The position numbers and the translations under genes were made by a program. Below are positions 43,563-52,298 of a stretch of DNA of 64,000 nucleotides, one piece after another (within the stretch, counting starts at the first letter, position 1; the number at the start of each line of letters is the position of its first letter). The notes beneath the pieces are model-generated. The model was not told the DNA's origin. It saw only the letters and a program-made list of their open reading frames with translations, and did no database searches. The stretch is from Claveliimonas ammoniilytica (GTDB lineage: Bacteria > Bacillota > Clostridia > Lachnospirales > Lachnospiraceae): NCBI RefSeq assembly GCF_025567415.1, contig NZ_JAOQJV010000010.1, positions 21,837-85,836 of the forward strand, in the 5' to 3' direction.

Positions 43563-43904
43563 ATGGCAGGATTTTTTGATGATTTAGGAAAGAGACTTTC
43601 AGAGACAGCAAATGATCTGGGGAAGAAGGCAGAAGATACACTGGAGATACAGAAGAGAAAGAGCGATATCCGCTTTCTGGGTCGGGCAAATGACAGAGAT
43701 TATATGGATATCGGCAAAATCCTATTTGAAAAGTATCGTAACGGTGAAGTTGTTGATACGGATATGGCAGCTCTTTGTGAAGCGATTGATCAGAGAAATG
43801 AAGAAGTTACAAAGATTCAGGCAGAGATTGACCGCATCAATGGTGTTGCTACAGCGGATGCAACGGAAGAGGAAGAGGTTTTTGAAGAGACCTCAGAAGA
43901 ATAA
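43563..43904 (+). CDS. small coiled-coil protein, paralogue of 26830-27300
   Basis: A 113-residue acidic, helical protein starting MAGFFDDLGKRLSETANDL. It shares its first ~30 residues with the zinc-ribbon protein at 26830-27300 but lacks the zinc ribbons and ends in an acidic EEEEVFEETSEE tail. The ATG at 43563 has AAAGGA 8 bases upstream; the ATG 9 bases earlier is inside the site. Its stop shares a base with the lspA start, so the two are coupled. Function unknown. Confidence 0.8.
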   Translation: MAGFFDDLGKRLSETANDLGKKAEDTLEIQKRKSDIRFLGRANDRDYMDIGKILFEKYRNGEVVDTDMAALCEAIDQRNEEVTKIQAEIDRINGVATADATEEEEVFEETSEE

Positions 43905-44374
43905 TGAAGTCCAGACTATATCCGGCAGTTGCAGCAGTTATCTGTGGAATGGATCTTTATCTGAAGAGCCGCGTAGAGAAATGTGTAAAACCAGGTGAGG
44001 AGAAAAAACTCTCCGGTACGCCATTTTCTATCCGCAAGGTGTATAACCGGGGAGTGGCGTTTAACCTGCTGCAGGATCAGCCGAAGACTATGCGGATGCT
44101 GACCACATCAGCGGTGGCAGCAGTCGTGGCGTATGATTTTATCTTACTTCATCAGAAAGGCAGACATCTGCTGAAGCTTGGCATGATGTGTATGACTGGT
44201 GGTGCGCTCAGTAACTTTGTCGATCGTGTCAGACACGGAAAAGTAGTGGATTATATAGGAATCCGCACCCACTGGGAAAAGTTCTCTTCCATTACCTATA
44301 ATGTGGGAGACTTTGCTATCTTTGCAGGTGCGGTTATGACTGTACTATCTGAATTTTTTCAGAATAAAAATTAA
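43904..44374 (+). CDS. lspA: signal peptidase II (lipoprotein signal peptidase)
   Basis: Membrane aspartic protease that cleaves lipoprotein signal peptides. The 156 residues form four helices and carry the conserved boxes YNRGVAFNLL near 47, GGALSNFVDRVRHGKVVDY near 102-120 (first catalytic Asp) and ITYNVGDFAIF near 134 (second catalytic Asp). The N-terminal GMDLYLKSRVEK is a weak form of the usual DQ-x-K motif. The sequence is divergent from housekeeping LspA, so a paralogue is possible. The start ATG overlaps the previous stop (TAATG). Confidence 0.83.
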   Translation: MKSRLYPAVAAVICGMDLYLKSRVEKCVKPGEEKKLSGTPFSIRKVYNRGVAFNLLQDQPKTMRMLTTSAVAAVVAYDFILLHQKGRHLLKLGMMCMTGGALSNFVDRVRHGKVVDYIGIRTHWEKFSSITYNVGDFAIFAGAVMTVLSEFFQNKN

Positions 44375-44388
44375 TAATCAGCGGCAGC

Positions 44389-45327
44389 TTATTTTATATC
44401 AAAGAACTCCTTGATCTGTCCCAGGATGATGTCCATCAGTCTGGTGCGTGCCTCTACACTTGCCCATGCAATGTGTGGAGTGATCAGGAGTTTTTTGCTG
44501 TCTTTGATCCGTCCTAACGGATTATCGGCAAGCATTGGTTCTACGCGGAGTACATCCAGTCCGGCAGCGGCAATCTCGCCGTTCTCCAGTGCGTCAGCCA
44601 GATCTTCTTCGACCACGATCGGTCCTCGTCCAACATTAATAAAGATACAGCTTGATTTCATTTTGCTCAGGGCATCCTTATTAATAAGATTCTCTGTATA
44701 TTTATTCAATGGTGCATGTACAGAGATAATATCGGATTCTGCATATAAGGTGTCCAAATCTACCTGATGATAGCCGTCCTGAGCCGTTCTTCCGGATGCA
44801 GAAGCGTAGATGACATTGGCACCAAATGCGGATGCAATCGCAGCTACACGGCGTCCGATGTTGCCAAGACCTATGATTCCCCAGGTTTTACCTTTTATCT
44901 CGCAAAAACGCTCATCGAAGTGAGTGAATACGGTGTCTTGCGTATAGGCTCCATCTTTCACATAGTCATCATAGTAACGGAGCTTTTCCAACAGATAGAA
45001 GAGCATGGCAAATGTATGCTGCGCCACAGATTCGGTAGAATAGTCTGCTACATTGCGCCATGCGATACCGTGGCTGTCCAGATAATCCTTGTCCAGATTG
45101 TTGGTTCCTGTTGCAGTCAGGCAGACCAGCTTCAGGTTCTTAGCTGCACCTATGGTGGCTTTGTTGACAGGGATCTTGCTGAGCACGGCTACATCTGCAT
45201 CAGCAATCAGTTCCGGTGTCTGTTCGGCAGTTGCGATTGGGTATTTAACGACTTCTCCAAGAGCATCAAATCCGGAGAGATCAATGTCATCTCCAATACT
45301 CTGTGCTTCTAAAAAAACGATTTTCAT
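44389..45327 (-). CDS. D-2-hydroxyacid dehydrogenase (glycerate/hydroxypyruvate reductase-like)
   Basis: NAD-dependent reductase of 312 residues. NAD loop GLGNIGRRVA near residue 154, catalytic Arg in NVGRGPIVVEEDLA, Glu near DVLRVEPM and His in TPHIAWASVEART. The substrate is likely hydroxypyruvate, glyoxylate or another 2-keto acid. It has a GGAGG site before the ATG at 45327 (minus strand) and is convergent with lspA. It shares the fold, but no close similarity, with the PTS-operon dehydrogenase at 32189. Confidence 0.88.
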   Translation of the reverse strand: MKIVFLEAQSIGDDIDLSGFDALGEVVKYPIATAEQTPELIADADVAVLSKIPVNKATIGAAKNLKLVCLTATGTNNLDKDYLDSHGIAWRNVADYSTESVAQHTFAMLFYLLEKLRYYDDYVKDGAYTQDTVFTHFDERFCEIKGKTWGIIGLGNIGRRVAAIASAFGANVIYASASGRTAQDGYHQVDLDTLYAESDIISVHAPLNKYTENLINKDALSKMKSSCIFINVGRGPIVVEEDLADALENGEIAAAGLDVLRVEPMLADNPLGRIKDSKKLLITPHIAWASVEARTRLMDIILGQIKEFFDIK

Positions 45328-45508
45328 GGCTTATCCTCCTAAAAAATTCCGTATACATTGTAACGCATCTTTTTCAGAATAGTCAATCTAAATAGAGTGT
45401 AGGCAAATGTGAACAAAAGAATAAAAATAGAACACGCTCTGATTGTTAAAAATGTATAAAAACGTGTGCAGTTTAGACTGATAATTAGCCAAAAAAACAA
45501 ATAAAAAA

Positions 45509-45520
45509 AGTCAATTGACT
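45509..45520. promoter_or_regulatory. palindrome in the adhE upstream region
   Basis: AGTCAATTGACT is a perfect 12-bp palindrome about 150 bases before the adhE promoter. The whole gap 45328-45743 holds this site, two further inverted repeats and the promoter, and no gene. Confidence 0.3.
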
Positions 45521-45600
45521 GACAAAATACACAAAAGATGGAATGTGATTGATAAGAATGGTAGTAATTAGTACTACTAAACACTATTTAAAGATAATTA

Positions 45601-45617
45601 TTTCACAAGTAGTGAAA
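45601..45617. promoter_or_regulatory. inverted repeat, candidate redox operator for adhE
   Basis: TTTCAC, five bases, GTGAAA. It resembles half-sites of Rex operators (TTGTGAAA) but does not match the clostridial TTAACAA form. A second repeat TGACA-N6-TGTCA follows at 45631-45646. Confidence 0.4.
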
Positions 45618-45666
45618 AAATTAACCTGTGTGACACAAAAATGTCAGTAAATTTGACAAAAAAGAC

Positions 45667-45695
45667 TTGAAAATTGCAAAATAATATGGCACAAT
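45667..45695 (+). promoter_or_regulatory. probable adhE promoter
   Basis: TTGAAA (45667-45672), 17 bases, CACAAT (45690-45695). The -10 is weak, in keeping with a regulated promoter. Confidence 0.45.
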
Positions 45696-45743
45696 ACAGT
45701 CAGAGATTAGAGCCAAACAAAAATACATATTAAGGAGGAAGTT

Positions 45744-48377
45744 ATGGCAAAGAAAGAAGAAATCAAAGCACCGGAAGTTAGCACACCAGAAGTTAATACA
45801 CCTGAATGGCTGGAGCAGAAGATGGCCAAGATGAAAGAGGCCCAGAAGATCTTCGCAACATACACTCAGGAACAGGTTGATAAGATCTTTTTCGAAGCGG
45901 CTATGGCAGCTAATAAGGCACGTATTCCGCTGGCAAAGATGGCAGCCGAAGAGACAGGAATGGGAATCGTAGAAGATAAGGTAATCAAGAACCATTACGC
46001 AGCAGAGTATACTTATAATAAATATCGTCACTTGCAGACATGTGGTGTTCTGGAAGAGGATCCGGCATATGGTATTAAGAAGATCGCTGAGCCGGTTGGC
46101 CTGGTAGGAGCTATCATTCCTACAACGAACCCGACATCTACAGCTATCTTCAAGACATTGATCTGTCTGAAGACAAGAAACGCAATCATCATCAGCCCAC
46201 ATCCACGTGCTAAGAAATGTACAAGAGCAGCAGCTATGCTGGTAGCAGAAGCAGCTGTAAAAGCTGGTGCACCGGAAGGTATCATCGACTGTCTGGAAGA
46301 GCCAACAGTTGAGATGTCCGGTCTGATCATGGCAAATGCAGATGAGATCCTTGCAACAGGTGGTCCGGGAATGGTAAGAGCAGCTTACTCATCAGGAAAG
46401 CCGGCACTTGGTGTAGGACCTGGTAACACACCGGTTATCATGGATTCAAGCTGTGATATTCAGAAATCTGTATACTCAGTCATCCATTCTAAGACATTTG
46501 ATAATGGTATGATCTGTGCTTCTGAGCAGTCTGTAACAGCAATCGCAGACATTTATGACGAAGTACGCGCTGAGTTTATCAAACGTGGATGTCATATGCT
46601 TAATAAGAAAGAACTCGATATGGTACGCGAGATTATCCTGACACCTGCAGGAAGCGTTAATCCTAAGATCGTAGGACAGCCGGCAGCAGAGATTGCTAAA
46701 TTAGCTGGATTTGAAGTACCTGCAGATACCAAGATCCTGATTGGTGAGGTTACATCTGTAGATGTATCAGAGCCATTTGCACATGAGAAGCTGTCTCCGG
46801 TACTTGCTCTTTACAAAGCAAAAGATTATGAGACCGCACTTCAGATGGCTGAGCAGCTTGTATCTGACGGTGGATACGGACATACATCATCTCTGTACAT
46901 CAATGTAAATGAAAAAGAGAAGATGGCTGAGCATGCAGCACGCATGAAGACTTGCCGTATTCTGATCAACACACCTTCTTCTCACGGTGGTATTGGTGAC
47001 CTTTATAACTTCGGATTAGCTCCGTCACTGACATTGGGATGCGGCTCTTACGGCGGCAACTCTGTATCAGAGAACGTAGGTCCGAAACACCTGCTGAACA
47101 TCAAGACCGTTGCCGAAAGGAGAGAAAATATGCTGTGGTTCAGAACACCTCAGAAGGTATACTTTAAGAAGGGCTGCCTGCCAGTAGCACTGGATGAATT
47201 AAAGAATTATTATGATAAGAAAAAAGCGTTTATCGTAACTGACGGATTCCTGTTCAGCAGCGGTATGACAGCTCCTATTACTGATAAACTTGATGAGATG
47301 GGCATTCAGTATGCATGCTTCTATGAAGTAGCACCGGATCCGACACTTCAGATCGCAAGAAAAGGTCTGGAGCAGTTAAAGGCATTCCAGCCAGATGTAA
47401 TCATCGCTCTTGGCGGTGGATCATCTATGGACGCAGCGAAGATCATGTGGCTCATGTATGAGCATCCAGAGTGCAACTTCGAAGACCTGGCTATGGACTT
47501 CATGGATATCCGTAAGAGAGTATACACATTCCCGAAGATGGGCGAGAAAGCTATGATGGTAGCAATTCCTACTTCATCAGGTACAGGTTCTGAGGTTACA
47601 CCATTTGCTATCATCACAGATGCAGATACAGGTACAAAATGGCCGATCGCTGACTACGAGCTTCTGCCGAACATGGCAATCGTAGATACAGATTTCATGA
47701 TGACCCAGCCGAAGGGACTGACCAGTGCATCTGGTATCGATGCCCTGACACATGCTCTGGAAGCATACGTATCTATCATGGCTACAGATTACACAGATGG
47801 TCTGGCTCTCAAAGCTGGTAAGAACATCTTTACATATCTGCCAGATGCATACGAGAAGGGCGCTGCTGATCCAATCGCAAGAGAAGGAATGGCTAATGCA
47901 TCTACAATGGCTGGTATGGCATTTGCCAATGCATTCCTGGGAGTATGCCACTCTATGGCACACAAGCTTGGTGCATATCATCACCTGCCACACGGTATTG
48001 CTAACGCACTGTTGATCGAGCTTGTTATGAAATACAATGCAGATCCGGCACCGGTTAAGATGGGAACATTCTCTCAGTATCCATATCCAAAGGCTAAAGA
48101 GAGATATGCTGAATTCGGAAGATTCTGTGGCGTAACAGGTAAGAATGATGACGAAGTATTTGATAACTTCATCAAAGCTATCGCAGAACTGAAAGAAAAA
48201 GTTGGAATCAAGAGAACAATTAAAGAATATGGTATTAAGGAAGAAGACTTCCTCGCTACATTGGATGAAATGGTAGAGAATGCATTCAATGACCAGTGTA
48301 CAGGTGCTAACCCAAGATATCCTCTGTTCAAAGAAATTAAGGAAATTTATCTGAAAGCGTACTACGAAGGAAAATAA
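45744..48377 (+). CDS. adhE: bifunctional acetaldehyde-CoA/alcohol dehydrogenase
   Basis: Fermentative enzyme that reduces acetyl-CoA to acetaldehyde and then ethanol, regenerating NAD+ and forming spirosomes. The N-terminal aldehyde dehydrogenase domain (about 20-450) has the catalytic Cys in NGMICASEQS near 257. The C-terminal iron-type alcohol dehydrogenase domain (about 455-877) has GGGSSMDAAK and the metal His residues in GVCHSMAHKLGAYHHLPHG. Length 877 is normal. A 20-residue N-terminal tail (EEIKAPEVSTPEVNTPEW) precedes the fold. It is monocistronic with AAGGAGG before the start and a strong terminator after the stop. Confidence 0.97.
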   Translation: MAKKEEIKAPEVSTPEVNTPEWLEQKMAKMKEAQKIFATYTQEQVDKIFFEAAMAANKARIPLAKMAAEETGMGIVEDKVIKNHYAAEYTYNKYRHLQTCGVLEEDPAYGIKKIAEPVGLVGAIIPTTNPTSTAIFKTLICLKTRNAIIISPHPRAKKCTRAAAMLVAEAAVKAGAPEGIIDCLEEPTVEMSGLIMANADEILATGGPGMVRAAYSSGKPALGVGPGNTPVIMDSSCDIQKSVYSVIHSKTFDNGMICASEQSVTAIADIYDEVRAEFIKRGCHMLNKKELDMVREIILTPAGSVNPKIVGQPAAEIAKLAGFEVPADTKILIGEVTSVDVSEPFAHEKLSPVLALYKAKDYETALQMAEQLVSDGGYGHTSSLYINVNEKEKMAEHAARMKTCRILINTPSSHGGIGDLYNFGLAPSLTLGCGSYGGNSVSENVGPKHLLNIKTVAERRENMLWFRTPQKVYFKKGCLPVALDELKNYYDKKKAFIVTDGFLFSSGMTAPITDKLDEMGIQYACFYEVAPDPTLQIARKGLEQLKAFQPDVIIALGGGSSMDAAKIMWLMYEHPECNFEDLAMDFMDIRKRVYTFPKMGEKAMMVAIPTSSGTGSEVTPFAIITDADTGTKWPIADYELLPNMAIVDTDFMMTQPKGLTSASGIDALTHALEAYVSIMATDYTDGLALKAGKNIFTYLPDAYEKGAADPIAREGMANASTMAGMAFANAFLGVCHSMAHKLGAYHHLPHGIANALLIELVMKYNADPAPVKMGTFSQYPYPKAKERYAEFGRFCGVTGKNDDEVFDNFIKAIAELKEKVGIKRTIKEYGIKEEDFLATLDEMVENAFNDQCTGANPRYPLFKEIKEIYLKAYYEGK

Positions 48378-48410
48378 GTTTCTCCAAATATGTTATATTT
48401 ATAAGATTAG

Positions 48411-48446
48411 AGAAAGGCACTGCCGCATCAGCGGTAGTGCCTTTCT
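48411..48446 (+). terminator. intrinsic terminator after adhE
   Basis: AGAAAGGCACTGCCGC and GCGGTAGTGCCTTTCT form a 16-bp stem (one G-U pair) with loop ATCA. The T-run is short. Confidence 0.85.
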
Positions 48447-48464
48447 CGTTGGCATATATAAGAA

Positions 48465-48488
48465 CAGGACGCTTATTCTGGCGTCCTG
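48465..48488. terminator. hairpin downstream of upp
   Basis: CAGGACGC (48465-48472) pairs with GCGTCCTG (48481-48488). It lies 31 bases after the upp stop on the minus strand, with only a weak T-run. Confidence 0.45.
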
Positions 48489-48518
48489 TCTGAAAATACA
48501 ATTAAAATATCATGTAGA

Positions 48519-49148
48519 TTATTTGGTTCCGAAGATACGGTCTCCGGCATCTCCAAGACCCGGGCAGATGTAAGCATCTTTGTTCAGCTCACGATCAACA
48601 TGTCCGATATAAATCTGTACATCCGGATGCGCTTCGTGTACGCGCTTTACGCCTTCCGGCGCTGCGATGATGGACATGAGTTTGATGTGCTTTCCGCCGT
48701 GCTGCTTGATGAAGTCAAGGGCTGCGATAGCAGATCCGCCGGTGGCAAGCATCGGATCGGTAACAACGATCAGTCGTTCATTGATCGGATCCGGAAGTTT
48801 GCAGTAGTACTCATGTGGCTCATGAGTTTCTTCGTCGCGATATAGTCCAATATGTCCTACCTTTGCAGAAGGTACCAGTGCAAGGATGCCATTAACCATA
48901 CCAAGTCCAGCTCTTAAGATCGGTACAACCGCAAGTGTCTTGCCGGCGATGACTGGAGTCTTGCAGGTTTCAATCGGAGTCTCTACTTCAATATCTTCAA
49001 GCGGAAGATCACTCAGAGCTTCAAATCCCATTAACATGGCTATTTCTTCTACCAACTTACGAAATTCATTAGTTCCTGTGTGCTTGTCACGCAATTTTGA
49101 AATCTTATGCTGAATCAGTGGGTGCTTTAATTCGATTACGTTTTCCAT
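48519..49148 (-). CDS. upp: uracil phosphoribosyltransferase
   Basis: Pyrimidine salvage enzyme converting uracil and PRPP to UMP. The PRPP loop VVTDPMLATGGSAIAALD lies near residue 128, the flexible-loop/uracil region YYCKLPDPI before it, and the C-terminal GDAGDRIFGTK binds uracil. The open frame extends further upstream, but MENVIELKHPLIQHKI at 49148 is the typical N-terminus and has GAGGAGG before it. Length 209 is normal. It follows the TetR gene by 68 bases on the same strand. Confidence 0.95.
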   Translation of the reverse strand: MENVIELKHPLIQHKISKLRDKHTGTNEFRKLVEEIAMLMGFEALSDLPLEDIEVETPIETCKTPVIAGKTLAVVPILRAGLGMVNGILALVPSAKVGHIGLYRDEETHEPHEYYCKLPDPINERLIVVTDPMLATGGSAIAALDFIKQHGGKHIKLMSIIAAPEGVKRVHEAHPDVQIYIGHVDRELNKDAYICPGLGDAGDRIFGTK

Positions 49149-49216
49149 GATTTTCCTCCTCGTGTGAAATACGTTTTCTCTATTATAATTCGTAACAGCA
49201 GTATGCGTCAATGGGT

Positions 49217-49804
49217 TTAAGCTTTGAAGTGCTCCAACATGACAGGCATACACTTGTGACTGTATTCGCTCAGCGAGAATTCACCTCTGCTGAGGCACCA
49301 GTCAGACACTAATGCGCGTTCACACATGGTAAAATACTTGGTAATCTCTGTGGCGGACATGTCATTTCGGATCTGCCCGCGCATCTGACCTTCTGTAACA
49401 ATGCGGGTGATAAATTTGTAATATGTGCGGTTCTGATCCAGGAGATTTCGCTGTCCTTGTGATACGAGCTGGGTAGAGTAGAGGGATGCGATCAGATCAA
49501 TGCTGATATTTTCCTCGATCATTTTATGGGCTTCGTAATTCACATTCAGAAGCTTTACAAAAGAATTGAGATCAGGATTCATTCGGCTTTCTAATTCTTC
49601 GTAAAAATCATCCAGAATCACAGACAGTGTATTTAACAGTTCGTCTTTTGTGTTGAAGTAATAATAAAAGGATCCCTTTGATGTACCAGACAGAGCAATG
49701 ATATCATCCACGGTAGTACCGTTATAGCCTTTTTCATGAAAAAGCTGCCATGCTGCGGTTACGATTCTGTTCTTGGCGCTTTTTCCTTTTTTTGTACGTT
49801 CCAT
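49217..49804 (-). CDS. TetR-family transcriptional regulator
   Basis: A 195-residue repressor with the N-terminal HTH in the stretch NRIVTAAWQLFHEKGYNG followed by TVDDIIALSGTSKGSFYYYF (about 10-48) and a helical ligand domain. The start at 49804 has AAGGAGAAT before it; the open frame extends 18 codons upstream without a site. It lies just beyond the terminator of the hypD operon on the same strand and before upp. It is the nearest regulator to the hydroxyproline genes and a candidate for the TAGACT operators at 53238-53504. The effector is unknown. Confidence 0.87.
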   Translation of the reverse strand: MERTKKGKSAKNRIVTAAWQLFHEKGYNGTTVDDIIALSGTSKGSFYYYFNTKDELLNTLSVILDDFYEELESRMNPDLNSFVKLLNVNYEAHKMIEENISIDLIASLYSTQLVSQGQRNLLDQNRTYYKFITRIVTEGQMRGQIRNDMSATEITKYFTMCERALVSDWCLSRGEFSLSEYSHKCMPVMLEHFKA

Positions 49805-49840
49805 AGATTCTCCTTGAAAACAAAATATAATTGTTAAATA

Positions 49841-49880
49841 AGAAGGCCTTTTACACATGAGCGTGTGTGAAAGGCCTTCT
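49841..49880. terminator. terminator after hypD
   Basis: AGAAGGCCTTTTACACA pairs with TGTGTGAAAGGCCTTCT, a 17-bp stem with one G-U pair. Confidence 0.85.
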
Positions 49881-49915
49881 CAGACTTTAAACTGCTAAGC
49901 AGTTATTCGTTTGAT

Positions 49916-52294
49916 TTAGTTGAAGGACTGCTCTGTACGGTTAATGATCTCGTCCTGTAATGGTTTAGACAGGTTACGGAAGAAGTCACTGTATCCGGCT
50001 ACACGAACGATCAGATCCTTGTAGTCATCTGGGTTGTTCTGCGCATCGATCAGAGTCTGTCTGTCGATGACATTGAACTGTACATGATGTCCATCCATTG
50101 CGAAGTAGCTTCGGATCAGACTTGCCATGTTGTTCAGACCTTCCTCACCTGCAACTACATCAGGAGTGAACTTCTGGTTCAGCAGAGTACCTGCTGTTGC
50201 CAGGTGATCCATCTTAGCGCAGGATTTGATAACAGCTGTCGGTCCGTTCGTATCAGCGGATTTCTCAGGAGAGATACCCTCAGATACAGGTACGTGAGCC
50301 TTACGTCCGTTAGCAGTAGCACCGATTACTTCGCCGAAGTATACGTGGCAGGTAGTAGGAAGCATATCTACACCGTATTTACCACCCTTCATGTTCGGAC
50401 GACCTGTGATCAGATCATGGTACAGATAAAATACATCCTGCATCAGATCATCAGCATAGTCATCATCATTACCATACTTAGGTGATTTGTCATGAACCAT
50501 ACGATAGATTGCATCGTAACCTTCGTAGTTGTGATCCATAGCTTCGATCAGTTCTTCCATTGTGAAGTTCTTCTTGTCGTATACATTGTATTTGATAGCT
50601 GCAAGACAGTCGGAAATAGTTCCGATACCTACACCCTGGATGTAGTTGGTATTGTATCTTGCACCACCTGCGTTGTAATCCTTAGCATTGCTGATGCAGT
50701 CATTGGTTACAACTGACAGACAAGGAGCCGGCATATATTCTGCATACAGTTTCTCGATTACGTTGTTACCACGGATCTTGATATCGATGAAATGTTTCAT
50801 CTGTTTCTTAAATGCATTCCACAGTTCTTCGTATGTCTTGAAGTCTTTTGCGTATCCGAGTTTCAGACCAAGCTGCTTGCCGGATACATTGTCATATCCA
50901 TTGTAAAGTGTAAGCTGGAAGATCTTAGGAATGTTCATGTATCCTGTCAGGATATATGCTTCGCTTCCCCATGCTCCGGTCTCTACACATCCTGAAGAAC
51001 CGCCGCGGCGTGCGTCTTCCAGAGACTTACCTGCGTTGACAAGCTCCATAGTCTGAGCTTCTGTATTATAGAATGCTGGCTGACCCCATCCTTTTCTGGA
51101 GATCTCGCAAGCTCTCTTTAAGAATTTGGTAGGTGTTTTCTTGCTGATGGTTACGTTAGAGTTTGGCTGAACCAGTTTCATGTCGTCCATACAGTCAAGG
51201 ATCAGGTAGCTGACAGCGTTGACACCGTCTTTTCCATCAGGTGTAACACCACCGGTATTAATATTGGCAAAGTCAGTGTAAGTAGCACTTTCTTTCAGTG
51301 TGATACCTACTTTAACTGGTGCCGGCTGGTTGTAGAATTTAACCCATAAGCATTCCAGAAGTTCCAGAGCTCTTTCGTCATCCAGAATACCTGCTTCTGT
51401 ATCTGCTTCGTAGTATTTGATCAGATGCTGATCCATACGTCCCGGACTGAATGCATCCCATGGATTCAGCTCTGTGGTAACTGCGAGGTGTGTGAACCAG
51501 TATAACTGGATTGCCTGCCAGTAAGTCTGTGGAGCATGAGCCGGTACGACTTCCAGATTGGCTGCGATCTGAAGGAGTTCTGCCTTACGTGTCTCGTCAG
51601 TCTCTTTTTCAGCCATCTCAAGTGCCAGCTTGTGGTATCTCTCACCAAGGATGATTACTGCATCACAGGAGATATCCATAGCTTTCAGTTCTTCTAATTT
51701 ATCAAGGGCTTCCGGGTCATTCATGAAATCCAGAGAATCCATAGTCTTTTTGATCTTTTCTTTGTAATCCATGTATCCGGTAGTGAATACCTGCTCACCA
51801 CCACATGTATGTCCAGGACCTCTCTGCTCCATGAACTCTGTGAACATACCTGCTTCGTAGCAGTCATGCCATTCCGGAGTCATCATAGAGAGAAGCTTCT
51901 CACGCATGGTCTTGCCTTTCCAGTAAGGAATGATCTCTTCGGCCTGAAGCTTTCTGTCTTCTTCTGTAGTATGGAAGGAAACCAGATCACGCTCGCTCAT
52001 AACAGTCATATCCTCTACACTGTGGCAGCACAGCTCTGGGAATGTAGGAGACGCCTGTGGATCTTTACCTTTTTCACCGACGATCAGTTCGCCGTCTCCC
52101 AGGTACAGAGTCTTCTTGGAGAAATATTCCTTCAGAACCATAGATCTCATAACCGGGATAGAATATTTGCCCTCATTTTCTTTGTAGAAATCTGTCTCAA
52201 TCTTAGCTCTTTCCAGGTCAATATGTACTGGTGTGTTCACGCTGAGATCTCTTAATTTCTGGATTCTTTCGTTCATGCCTCGTTTTGTTGCCAT
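49916..52294 (-). CDS. hypD: trans-4-hydroxy-L-proline dehydratase (glycyl radical enzyme)
   Basis: Strictly anaerobic enzyme that removes water from trans-4-hydroxy-L-proline to give pyrroline-5-carboxylate, which ProC turns into proline. It would usually be annotated as pyruvate formate-lyase. The thiyl Cys436 and base Glu438 lie in SSGCVETGAWG; the glycyl radical is Gly767 in VRVAGYSDFF. His162 (PGHT), Asp280 (WDAFSPGR), Ser336 and Phe342 (KESATYTDFANINTGG) match, with a constant +2 offset, residues I recall for the C. difficile HypD active site. PFL would have two adjacent Cys and different loops. Length 792 fits HypD. The activase gene lies 4 bases upstream. No proC is in the window. Confidence 0.93.
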   Translation of the reverse strand: MATKRGMNERIQKLRDLSVNTPVHIDLERAKIETDFYKENEGKYSIPVMRSMVLKEYFSKKTLYLGDGELIVGEKGKDPQASPTFPELCCHSVEDMTVMSERDLVSFHTTEEDRKLQAEEIIPYWKGKTMREKLLSMMTPEWHDCYEAGMFTEFMEQRGPGHTCGGEQVFTTGYMDYKEKIKKTMDSLDFMNDPEALDKLEELKAMDISCDAVIILGERYHKLALEMAEKETDETRKAELLQIAANLEVVPAHAPQTYWQAIQLYWFTHLAVTTELNPWDAFSPGRMDQHLIKYYEADTEAGILDDERALELLECLWVKFYNQPAPVKVGITLKESATYTDFANINTGGVTPDGKDGVNAVSYLILDCMDDMKLVQPNSNVTISKKTPTKFLKRACEISRKGWGQPAFYNTEAQTMELVNAGKSLEDARRGGSSGCVETGAWGSEAYILTGYMNIPKIFQLTLYNGYDNVSGKQLGLKLGYAKDFKTYEELWNAFKKQMKHFIDIKIRGNNVIEKLYAEYMPAPCLSVVTNDCISNAKDYNAGGARYNTNYIQGVGIGTISDCLAAIKYNVYDKKNFTMEELIEAMDHNYEGYDAIYRMVHDKSPKYGNDDDYADDLMQDVFYLYHDLITGRPNMKGGKYGVDMLPTTCHVYFGEVIGATANGRKAHVPVSEGISPEKSADTNGPTAVIKSCAKMDHLATAGTLLNQKFTPDVVAGEEGLNNMASLIRSYFAMDGHHVQFNVIDRQTLIDAQNNPDDYKDLIVRVAGYSDFFRNLSKPLQDEIINRTEQSFN

Positions 52295-52298
52295 TTCT

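Noticed and set aside
45601..45617. Confident Rex operator before adhE
   Set aside because: Only the half-site TTTCAC/GTGAAA resembles Rex; spacing and outer bases differ, so it is listed only as a candidate.
49916..52294. Annotation as pyruvate formate-lyase
   Set aside because: The Cys-Cys pair of PFL is missing and the active-site set matches HypD; the activase type agrees.
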